Shown here piece by piece: positions 36,051-48,200 of a DNA stretch of 64,000 nucleotides; within the stretch, counting starts at the first letter, position 1, and each line of letters begins with the position of its first letter. Below the pieces are notes generated by a model. The model was not told the origin of the DNA and made no database searches. It worked only from the letters and a program-made list of their open reading frames with translations. The DNA comes from Prinia subflava (Eukaryota; Chordata; Aves; Passeriformes; Cisticolidae), in assembly GCF_021018805.1 (NCBI RefSeq), contig NC_086247.1, forward strand, positions 135,635,602 to 135,699,601, read 5' to 3'. A program made the position numbers and the translations under genes.

Positions 36051-36201
36051 CCAGGTACGATGGAGTAAGATTTATTATTATTTTCTTTTACTAAGGCACA
36101 TGACGTATAGAAATACTGAGGTACAAAAATGCAGTTTCCTGCATGAGATTTAAAACCCCATTTTGACAAAGATGAGCTACATCTCTTCTTGCTCACAACA
36201 T
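36050..36201 (-). other. DNAJC1: DNAJC1 3'UTR (short form, inferred end)
   Basis: This is the region from the stop to just past the first polyadenylation signal. A longer UTR that uses distal signals cannot be excluded. Confidence 0.55.
36071..36076 (-). promoter_or_regulatory. DNAJC1: DNAJC1 polyadenylation signal
   Basis: On the - strand AATAAA lies 126 bases past the stop. GT-rich sequence follows (gggttgtgtgttgaag, then ggtgtgtttg), a good downstream element. A further AATAAA at 35352-35347 is a weaker alternative. Confidence 0.6.
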
Positions 36202-36270
36202 TCAGCTTTTAGCCATTTTTTTCTTTTGCACCAGTTCAACAAGCAACTTGTATCTTGCTATACACTCCTC
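36202..36270 (-). CDS. DNAJC1: DNAJC1 terminal coding exon with stop
   Basis: On the - strand this reads [18 protein letters not shown], then MAKS and TGA at 36204-36202. It supplies the last helix of SANT2 and the basic C terminus. The acceptor is tcttccag, and the phase matches the preceding exon. Confidence 0.95.
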   Translation of the reverse strand, partial: EECIARYKLLVELVQKKKMAKS

Positions 36271-39200
36271 CTGGAAGAAAACACAAAAGTGTTATTCAAA
36301 GGTTGGTATTGTAGTACTGCTTTAACTCTATACATGTACTTTAATCTAGAAAAAGACCTGGGTTCTGGGGGTTGTGTAGGGGTATTTTTTGTTTGTGGGG
36401 TTTTTTTGTTGAAGGGTTTTGTTGGGTTTTTTCTTGACTGGTTGCTTTGTTATTTTCTTATGTTTCAAAGTTGCAAACTGAATTTGAGAAGGGGAATCTA
36501 CATCTAGTGAAGAAGGGATTAGAAAAATGAACTCGCAGTTTACATTTCTTAGTGGCTTATTTATCTGAAGAGCACACAAACCCAAGGACCAGTTGCCCAG
36601 TACTTGACAATGGCTGCCAGAGCAATGGAGCAGCTGTACTGCAGTGTCTGTTCCAAAGAGTGGCTCTGGGGTGAGGCACACTGCAGGCAGGCTCAGCTGA
36701 GCCTCCAGGGTCACTAACACAGCACCTGCTGGCACCAGGAGCTCTGAACAGCTTCAGAGAGACCCCCATCCTTCCCCACGGCACTTCCTGCTGCCTCGCT
36801 GGGTTTGGCACAAATGTTACAGGGCTTTTCTGCAGCTATGGCTGAAGTAAGCAAACTAAAGTATCATAACTATCAGGAAATCTAGTGCAGACCATCTATA
36901 TCAATGACAATGCTATTTTTAAAAATCATACTTACAAAAGAACATTAGATTATTGAGCATTTAACACTTACAGATGTATTACTTATTTTGTTTGTTCATT
37001 GAGATGGGCTGAGAAAGGTATTGTGAAAGTGTAAGCAAGCAGCTCATCAATGTTTGGATACTAAATTTGAATCAAAATTTGTTTTAAAATCTAATTTTGT
37101 TCTGCAATTGAAGATCTGAAAGGCAGAGGAGAGGTAGCTATTTTAAATGAGTTGATTTCAGCATTTTCTATGTTAGATCAAACAAGCTGAAATAAGTGAA
37201 AAAAAAGTTTTAAATAAAGCAACAAATGTGAGAGTAATGTTCTTTAGGTCATCTGAGTCTGGACTGAGAGGCCAAGTAAAGGCCTCACCTTTTTGTATGG
37301 GCTCCTCCTTAAGGTAATGATAAATTGGTAGCAAATATGTCTCCCCTCAATTTAGACTACAGTTCAGTCAAAACAAGCCAAACCTTGCTTTTTCCAGGAA
37401 CGCATTTTGCTATTTTATCCCAGCGATCCGATGTTCCCTTTGGATATTGCTGCAAGGCCATTTCCAGAAGCTTCTGTTGATTTTGAGTCCACAGTTCTTC
37501 TGGTGCACGGCTTTTCTCCCTTCTTCTGCTTTCATCATCACTCTCTTCCTCTTGCTCAGTGCTATCAAAATCTTTCTGACGTCTCCCTCTGCCCTTCTCC
37601 TCCGGTAGCTCCTTTGGTGCCAGCAGAGCCGTTTCAGGCGCTTTGACGATCTTTCGTCTGCGGTGTCTCGTTTCACTTGCCGTGCTCTCCTTTGGATCTG
37701 TCTGGATATCCATCTGCTCTGATAGAAGACTGTAGTTCCCCTCCTCCTCCACCTCCTCTTCCCTTTCTCGCTGGGTGATTATGTGATCCGGCAGATTCAT
37801 GCTGACTTTGGAATTTTTGGAATTGTGTGCCAGCGTTTTAAGCTCCGAGAGCCTAATGACACCTGTTAGAAGCACTGCTGTTACACTTCTGAAAAAGTTA
37901 AACATCCCACAAACAAGCAGGGAACTGCCCACAAATTAAAGGTTCTCAGAATAGTGCAGAGTGGACAAAAAGCTCTTCTGAAGTGAGAGCTTAAGAAAAA
38001 ATTGAGAAATCAAGGCACTTACTTGACAATTAGGAGCTTATCTATGGGAAGTGCTGCTGAATTCTCACACTGATACAAGCAAAGAGAGCAACCTGAAGAA
38101 ATGACCCAACCCCACAATAAACGGAGTAAGAAAGCCCAGGAGGATGTAGCTAAAGGGAAATGTGTCCTCAGAATACCCAGCAGTTCCCTTTCCTCAAAGT
38201 AAGGCAAGGCTGCAGAAATCTCTCTGTGAAAGGCACAGCTATCACCCAAACCCAGTCATTTTCATAAGTACTCACCTGGTGTATACGTGACAGAATCCTT
38301 CACCTGTTTGGCTTTCAGGGTAACCTGCATGAAAACAACGAAAATGAAGGACTATTAAAAGTCATATCGTTGGGGATATTGAAGAATTCATTTTTAGCTC
38401 ACCACAAATCACCTACATTGAAGACACAGTAAATATGGTGAGGCTGTTTTTCTTTGGCTGCCTTTGCTCATATGTGGAGTTCAAATGGGCTTAAAGTAAC
38501 CCTTTAGATTTTGTTCTTTCTAAACTATTCTTGGCTTATTAAAATAATATAAACAATGCTACAGATTTCTATTACTATCACCATAATACACCACAGTTGA
38601 TAATCAAATTTTATTTTCTTTCCTTGTTAAACCCTAATTTTCTGGCCTAAAAATACCACAAGGATAGGGGGAAAAGAACCAAATGAGTTATATTCTATAT
38701 ATTAGTTTCTCAATACTGAACAAAAGAGCAAAATAACCCACATAGGTCCAGATGATGAAGCACAGAAGTGGACAGATATTGAGTCCCCAAAGGAAAGGTA
38801 AGTTTGACTGCCAAAGATCAGCAAAGACACATCCTAAGTCCTGGTGCTGCAGCAGCAGTTGTTATTGATAGTCCAGAGAATAGAGAACTGCATGATTCAA
38901 CCTCTCCAGGTATACTGAAATCTCTGTCCTAGGAGAAAAATAACACTAGGGTGTTTTTTTTTATTTTTTAGAGTAGAAAGCAATTGTTTCAAAATTTGTT
39001 CTGTTTGTAAGCAAACAAACAGGCTTTACCCCACCTAGAACAAGGAGCTTTATCCCAAATTTCTAGACTTCACAACAGATAACAAGCCAGGCTTCGCTTA
39101 AAATTCAGATTCTTTATTTACTTAGCATCTTTGTTATATAGAACGACCACAGAATTACAGAATGGCTTGGGTTGAAATGGACCTTAAGGATCATCTGGTT

Positions 39201-42200
39201 CCAATCCTCCTGGCCATGAAGACACCTTCCACTGGACCAACCAGGCCTTGAACACTTCCAGGCATCCATCACTTCCCAGGGCAACCTTTTCTAGTACCCC
39301 ACCACGCTCACAGTAAAAAAATTCTTCCTACTATCTCATCTAAACCTACTTCCTGTCAATTTAAAGTCATTGCCCCTTGTCCCATCACTACAGACACTTG
39401 TAAAAAGCCCCTCTCCAGCTCTCTTGTAGCTCCTTTAAGGCAGCAGCCTGCAGTCCCAAATTCAAGTATCACAAGAAAACATCTTAAAATGTAGTACTCA
39501 GAGAATTATACAATCTTTTTCATTACTGAAAATGTTTGACAAATCCTAGATATAATTTTTTTAATTTTTTTTTTTAACATGAGGACTTTATTAAAAAGCC
39601 ATAAATTGAAATCAAGTAGTCTGAACCACTCAAATCAAACTTAAAATGTGAACAGGCAACACACTGAATCAAACCTGACACTACATGGCATGGGTTCCCT
39701 GTGTTCCTGCTCTCTGAACCTGGGACCTCAGATGTTAACATCCATTTAATGTAAGGTGTGTGGTAGTGAGTAAAAATAAAAAATACATCACTTCCAAAGT
39801 CAGGAATTCCTCTGTGTGGGATTTATGGGATTTACCCACAATAGGAGTCACCTAGGCCTCCTGAGCCACAGCACAGACTTCTGCTGTCTTAGCTACCTCA
39901 TGTTAACAATAACAATTATTCCCTACTCACAGCAGCACCAGAGAGCAAACCTGCCAGAGGGCTGTAAAGCCATTTGCTGTGAGAAGAATTAAATAATAAG
40001 ATTCAGGATTTTTGTTCTATGACAAGATTCATAAGTGAGCACCTCAATAGTTAAAATACCTTGGTACCATCTGCTTCTAATCTGGTCTGTTTGGTTCCTC
40101 CCACCCACCTTTCTGCCCACAAAATTGCAGCAGTTTGCTGTAAAAATAGACTGGTGCTGGATCTCCTTAAGGAAATGACAACAAGACTTAACAAGGCAAA
40201 GTGGTCTATTTTCCCTACAAATTAAGCCTCATTTTCTGGGATGATTAAGTTCAAATGAAAACTCTGTGAACAATGAAATCCCAACTCTAATTAACCAAAA
40301 CCTTTATCCAGAGGTAGACATCTGGCACAGAAAACTCCAGTTTCTACTGTTGCAGTACAATAAAGTTTTAATTGTTCAAAGAAAAATGTCAGAATACTGT
40401 AATATGAACAGATAATTTTCAGTGGCACTAACAGTTCTGGGATCCCTGTGATCCCAATTTTGAAACAACAGAAGGGATCTTCTTTGAAAAATACGATCCA
40501 TTAACAGAAATCGCTTTCCTTAAAAAATTATATTCTAAAATAATCAAAATTAAAGCATTTGTGTTCCATCTTTAGCAGTGTCTCTACAGTACTAATGATT
40601 TAAAAGGCTCAGAACAGAAGGAACAGAGAGGAACAGAAAGCGTTCTTGACTGCTGAACAGGATGGATCCTTAGTGGTGTCCTGCTATGCATCTCTTAAAT
40701 AGAAATCACGTTATATAAACTGGATTATAATAGATTATTTTCAAAAGAGGGAGAAGAATTTGCCATGCAAGTAAGTACCTTTAGAACTTCCTGCAATGAC
40801 GCAGTGGATTCACTGTAAATATGACAAGTCCCTATCTATCTTCATGTATTCCAGAATAATTCCAGTATTCCAGAAAACTGTGTCTAAACTATTTTGCTAT
40901 CTATAAAGTAGGTCTTTCAGACATTTAGCCTGCTCATAAGGACACAAAGGCAAAAAAAAAGAGAGCAGAAAAGATTCCCTGAATAAAATAGAGCAGAATG
41001 AATTGCCAACAAAGACAGGTACCATGAGCTGCTGCCTCAGTGCCAGCTGAGTTCAGTCTTCTCTCTGCTGAACCTCTGATGTTTTCAGAGGTCAGCAATT
41101 ACCATTTTATCTTTCAAGCTGAGACTACATGTGCAACACAAACTTTGCTTTGGAAGTGGTGCAAATCAGCTGAATTTCATTCTCCTTTACAAGACAGGTG
41201 TCCCAAAATTCAGTTAGTGTATGTATCCCATAATAGATATAAATGTTGCTGCATATTACATCTAATTGGACTGGAATCTAAACCATTCCTCTCCATTTGA
41301 ACAGCGAAGGATTTTGGTTTCTTTCCAGACCCTGACTGCATTTCATATTTCCCCTTACATGCAAAATATCAGGAGTCTTTCCATAGGTTATCTCACGTTG
41401 GCCAACTTCAGTCATTATACCTTGGTGAACCCAGATGTAACATTTGCAGTAAGTTACCCCATTCATCACATCTAATATTTCCAAGAACTTTATCTTTTGA
41501 AGGCTTTATGATATCTGTTCATATTTTGATGGACTTTCAATTTGAACATTCACCAGGTAAGCTGGAAATAACAACTGTGTGTATGGTTTAGATACTGAAA
41601 ATCTACTATTTCAAACACTGAACAAGCACCTTCAGTTGACATAAGTTTGACAACTCATCAAGCTTCCCACAGCTTTACTATCATCATTCACAGGTTACAG
41701 GGGAAGATTATTTGTCTATTATTATTTTTGTCAGCTTTCTTCTTCATATGGATGTTTGCAAGTCCTTTTGCAGGTACAGTTCACGTTTACTCCAGCTCTT
41801 TTCACTGAGAGTTCAGGTATCACTTATTTAGGCTTCAGATTTATGTGCCCATCAGCCTCAACTGTCATTGTCATTCCTGATGCTACACAGGGCAAGAATT
41901 GTTAACATGTCAGTATTAAACTGCTGAGGATTATTAGGAATCCAGCCTATGGAACATATGAAATTGTATTTCAATTTGATCTGTTGGAGTTTAATCATTG
42001 TTCTTGCCACTCAAATCTGCAGACTCTTCACCTGCCTGTTCCTCCATGCTTTTTGACATCCTTAATATCAATTTAGATTTCCTTTCCAGGGGTGAATAGT
42101 GTTATTTACTAGCTAGTTCCTAAGTGATTCATTAAAAATTCACTAAGTTATGCAACATAAGTTGCTCCACTGGTCTCTCTACTCAATTACTTATCATAGC

Positions 42201-45200
42201 TTGCTTATATGATATTATTACTTTTTCATTAGATAGCAGATAATATACTTGGAAAAACTTATTCAAAGTATGAAGCAGTTGGAGGATACTCTCTTGTAGT
42301 TATTACTGCTGTTTGGTCCTGCATAATGCTTTAAAATTACAGTTTTCATGTATATTAAATTATGAGTTTTATCCTGACTATGAGAAGGTGTGCTAAAAGC
42401 CTGCTGTTAGGACAACAGCTTTCACCAGTGTATTAGCCAACCCCCTTAAGAAATCCTGGGTCTGGGGCACCTTAAATAATAAGGATCAAGACTGTGAAAT
42501 TGATTTAAAACAGAAGACAAAAGATCTCCTATTCCTGCAAGTATTTGCACTGCTGAACAGACACACTGCATTATTTTATAGGAATCAGCTTTAAATGTTG
42601 TAGTTCACCAGGGATAACAGAAGTCACAAATAAAATCAGGTAATATCATGCACAGATATAACAGATTTCCTTAGACAGATTAAGATGACAAAAAACCCCT
42701 GGATACAAGCAATCAAATTGCTGGAGTAAAAATCAAACTATCTTACTATGGGACCTACAGAAAGAAACCACAGGAACAATTTGCTTCTGAGAACTCCCTT
42801 CTGAACTGAGTTTCAATAGCTCTTCAGCTATAAAAAGATTCTATCGAAAGCAAGTGGGATTAGTGGGATGATTTTATGTGATGAAAGCCAGACAGAGCTG
42901 GTTTCCTCCTGTACTGCTAACAATTAATCCAGATCACAAAGACGAGTTGCTACTTAACAGGACACCTAGAAGTAAAAACATTCCTCATCATGACCATCCA
43001 GATGTTAAATCTCTTATTACCCTGGACACCTGCCACCTCTTTCAGATGGGACAATTAATACTTCAGAGGTATATAGGCAAAAAAATTCAGAATCAGCTTA
43101 AAAAACTCTCAGATGCACAGGCAAAAGCAAACTTTGCTATCACATGAATGAGAGGGTACATTTCACCCTGCCGGGAAGGCAGACATAAAAGAAGCACAAA
43201 ATTGTGACAGACCTAGAGGGAAAACCCTGTGAAGTCAGGTACAGTGAACCTACTGCTGCTAAACAGAGAGCCAGAACCCTTCTGCAGGAGATGAAGAGCA
43301 ATTCCCCATTCTCACAGCAGCAGCTCAGCAGCTCAGCTGAGCCCTCCAGCACCACCCCCAGCCCAGCCCCACAGGGCGCACACACACCAATGTGCCACGG
43401 AAGCCTTCACCATTCCCTGTCTCCTGGCAATCCTCTGTGGGCACCAGCCTGCCTTCCTTCTCTAGGACAGGATTTTGATTAGGATTGCAGCAGATAATCA
43501 CAGAAGTGCAAACCTCTCAGGTTCTAATGATATTTTAAGAAAATAATTTGCAGGGATTTGTAGTGGAAGAAAATCTACATTACTTTCCAAATGTATATAA
43601 GCTTCTTGCAAGGAAGGATGACGTTACGCTGCTCCTGAACACTGGAGGGTCTGGAAACAGCTGGAGTGTCTGAGCATCTTCCTGAGCAGAAAGAAATTCT
43701 CTAAGTATTTACTAAAGATGTCATGGTTTCTCAGCATTACCTATCAGAAATTTGCTCTCCTAGTAGCACTCGTCTGCACTCAGTTGTTATCTTCCTGCAT
43801 GCTCCCCATCTAGTTATGTCCTAAAAAATGCCAAGGTCTGTGGAATTACGAAAAAAAAATGTGGAGACAGCCTGTGTGTAGGTCAGATTATTATGAAGCA
43901 ATGAGGAACTTCTTGAATCTTTAAGGCTAATTTGAGTTGTAAACACAATTTTTCTTACAAAGGAAAGCCAGATACAGAAGGATTTTAACACCTTCCTGGC
44001 TTTGTCAAAGTAGTAGGTTTTTACAGATCTAACCATCCAGAACCACACAGAATAACTTGCCAAATTCGAAGTTTTTCCCTTATAATCAAAATACTACCTG
44101 CTGCACTAAATTTTCTTCCAATTTAGATCTAAACAGCTTCTTTTCATATCAGCTACAACTGTATCAAGCACTGTTTGACACAAGTCAGACAACAATAATG
44201 ACCCATTCTTTTATTTCATGTGACTCAAAATTTGTTGCTTTATACACTGCCTTCTCTTTGAGATCAGATGGGGGAAACTTTAAATACTGAGGCATTGACC
44301 CAAATAATTCTCTATTTTTCTAAGTATCCTCATTTGCAACTTACAAGACCACTCGAAATAAGTATTTCAAATCAGATGTACCTTTGTTTTGGTACTGCTT
44401 GTAATAGTTTAGTAGAGTGTTACAAACTTTACCAAAAGTTGGTAATGTAACTAATCTCTAGCCACTGTGCAAGTTAAATTTCATACTAGCAGAGCAAATG
44501 AGTATTTTAAGGACAACATTCTTGAAAGAACTACAGAACATGTTAAGAATTTAACTGAATTTGCCTAGAACCACCAGTTGCAGCCAGCAACAAAACAGTT
44601 TTCTTATGGACTTTGAAGCCGTGTGTGATTCTGAGCTTTGCCACAGCAACAGAAATCCCCAAAACAACCGTAAGTTTAATTATGAGGCAGTTTAAGATGT
44701 AGCCAGCAAAAAAGGCAAATTTGATCTAAATCACCAGATGTAGAACTTTCTCAGTTTAACTCCCCAAACAGTTAATTTAAAGCAGCAAAAGAATTGCTCC
44801 TTTCTTCAGAACACAAGAGGAAGAACTTTGCAATTAGACATGTGATAATGCTGGAGACTCCATACTGTGCTCGTTTTTTGTCAGTTAAAATCCATGAGAG
44901 AGTCTTTAGCTCTACCCTGTGGGCACTCATGCAGGAGAGGAGTTTCACTCAAATGCCCACTGCAACCATTACTTGGACATCTTATTGTGTCACTGATGAT
45001 GCAAAATGCATTACCTTGTTTGACAGTCAGAAATTTGAATTCTGCAATGAAATTCAATCCCAGCTCACCATGAGCTTTGTGAGACATTACATTGATTTAC
45101 ACCACCCTACAAAAAGTTGCTTAACCCCTTCACAAGACATCTGTTTGGACCAAAAGTTGCCATCCCACTGCTTTCTGTAAAAAACCTTTTCCTTTAAGTG

Positions 45201-48200
45201 AGAAGAATGCTCTGGTCATGCTTTATGAGACAAAAATCCATTTTGTTTATAGGGGCATTGTACTGCCCAATCCTGTAAAAATGGCAGGGACAACTGTAAG
45301 AGTGCACAGGATAAAACTGTACAGTGAGAGTGCTGTGAACAGCAACCACCTTTTCCTCCCTCCAAATATCCACAGAGTCACTCTAGTGTGTCTGTGGGAT
45401 TAGACAGGTGTTTTGAAGACTTCACTCTCAGATTGAGGTATCTACATGACCTATACATTATCTAAACACCATCTTAGATATTCATAACCTCTCTTGGACC
45501 TCGATCTAGGTCTTTATACTTCAATAAGCAACTGGGAGAACTATTGATTACATAAATATATGCAAACTGCTAAGGGTGAATGTTTCAGAATATCCACAAT
45601 TGGATTGCACTGTAACTGAGTTACACAGTCACAGTACACAAAATGAAATGTAAAACTGTTTTAGGAAAACAGTTAATCTCCAGAAGCAAAAGACCTAATA
45701 AATTCATGAGCTTTTACATATGGACCATTTCTCATATAGATGTTTGCTTGTTGACAAAGAAATGAGCTTGCATTTGTCAAAAAAAAAAAAAAAGAAACCT
45801 ATTTTACAATGGCATATAAAGTGTAATGAGTATAAAACACAGTCAGACTTACACGCTGAAACTGTTGCTTGGGCATACAAGAGATATCACAAAAAAAGCA
45901 CCTACTCCCCCAAACCTTATGCTTTCAGGTTTCATGGTAATTCAGAATGTCTGCCACCTGGCTATTGTTTTGCTGTCTAGCTCAGTGTGCTTCTATACAA
46001 GCAGCAAATCCCAATCAGTCTGTTTTTGCAACACAAATGCATGAGATTAGTGACTGCAGGAGCAAACAGAATCACTTTAAATCCTGTAAGACAAGTGAAT
46101 GATATTACTTCACAAGTATGAAATCTGAGATCTCTTTGCCTTTAATTTAAAAAACCTGTACCTAATAATCACATTAAAGTCTGTTTGGCATGCCAGACAG
46201 CTTTTACTTCCTCCATTATTTTTACAATTTGAACGTCCTTTGTAGTTACTGAAATTAATTTATGCCTTTCAGCAAATATTTTTTTAAAAACTTTTATCTA
46301 TAAAGGTTGGTATTGTCAAGTACAATATCCTTCTATAATTTCACATCTAAGGGCTTTTTCTCAATTTTTGAATTCAGCAAAAACTGACAATCATTATTAT
46401 AAATCTTCATAAGGCTTAGCATTTGTCAAATCAAACAGTATAATTTTTGCAGAAATAGTAGTATTGCAACTCCACTCCATTCACTATTTATACTATGTTG
46501 TAGAGTGTTCACAGTGCTTAGGAAATTCAAACATAACTTTTTTATTTTGTTTTAAAAGGTCAATTATTTCCTTAAGTATTGGCAGACAGGAATGAGAACT
46601 AACCCTGGAGCAACAAATTCAGCAAGGAAAATGGGTCAAAGAACAGATGTTTGGAGGATGACAGAGAGCAGTGGTACATACAGGTAACCAGGTCAGCAGG
46701 CAGGAATCCTGATTAGAGTTAACTGAACTCCATTTCCCTTTCATAATCAAAATATTTGAAAACCTAATTTACAATAACAGTCAATTGCAATAAAAATGAC
46801 TTTAAAAGCTGCAGAAGCTTTCAGTTGTGAAAGCATTAAGATTTCATTATAGTAAGCCAGCTGAAAACCATCTTTACAGGAAAGGATTGCTAAATTCCCT
46901 ATATGCACATATTGAAGTGACAATTAACACTTAAAATAATTTAAATAATTAAACATACTGATAATAAAGTGAGCACAACTTAACCTTATCTATTTTGGGT
47001 CAATTATTCATTGGCTGTTAAAAGATGTCTTCCCAAACATCTCCCACATTTACCATGACAGAAGTTAAAGTAGTAACCCTTCCTACAGTATGTGCCAGGG
47101 CTGCAAGCCTAGCCTAGCTCTGAGGTGAAAAGCACAGGAATATGCTGCAAAGATATTTATGCTGGTGTCATATGAGGCAGCATAAATAGAAACAGTAGAG
47201 CTGAATGAGCTCAGGGGCACTACAGCAGGGATGCAGCTGTTTATTGCTGGATTTTGACTGGCACTTTCCCAGCAGCCTGCATCACACTGGGTGGATGTAC
47301 TTGTTTGGAGAGGGAATCTGGTAGACGTACCCATATAATGGGCCTCACAGTAATCCTTATTTGAGCTGTGCTTTGGGAAATAACAATTAACAAACTAAAT
47401 GTCTACAAAACACCAACTTGAACAGAGTAAACAAAAAGTGGAAAAAACCTGACAGAACACTACTAGGAATTACTGAACTTAAGAATCCAGGCTAAGGTAT
47501 ATGCAGTCTATATGATTACTGACCAACTATGGTGACTATCTGGCTTTGATTCTACATTTAAAAAAGTGAATTCACACATGCTTCCAATTGTAGGGAAGGT
47601 TTTGTTTCCTCCCCTCTTCCTCCCAGATAGCTTGCACTTGCTTGTGTAATCACAGACCATATGAAGAGAAGGACCTAACCTCGGGCAGAACTATATTGAT
47701 GTTGTTTCTTGCAGATGTTTGTGTAACCTGTTCCTAAAGGCCCACAATATGGAGACTCCACAGCAGCTTATTCCACTGCTTTATCATCTCCATTGTAATT
47801 CTTTGTCCTCCAGTGTCTAACTCTGCAGCCTCTGATTAAATTTGAGGCACTAACTTCTTGCCCTGTAAAACTAATATAGTGGACAAGACCCTTTCTCATG
47901 GTTTTCTTTTTATGTAGTTGAATACTTATATTCTCAGTTTGGTTTGGTGGTGGGTGGTTTTTTTTGTGTTTTGTTTTTTTGTGTTTGGTTTTTTTGTTTG
48001 TTTGTTTGTTTTGTTTTGTTTGTTTTGTTTTGTGGGGGGGGTTTTGTGGGTCTTTTTTTGTGGTTTTTGGGGGGTTTTTTTGTTTTGGTTTGGTTTGTTT
48101 GTTTTGGTTTTTTTGGTTTGTTTGGGTTTTTGTTTTGTTTTGTTTTTGTGGGTTTTTTTATAGTTCAACAAATTGAATTGAATTCCTGCACAATCTTCCC

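Noticed and set aside
37863..37932. Upstream extension of the DNAJC1 open frame with an ATG at 37932
   Set aside because: It runs through the acceptor at 37863-37864 into intron; the spliced reading from 38276 is in phase and matches the family.
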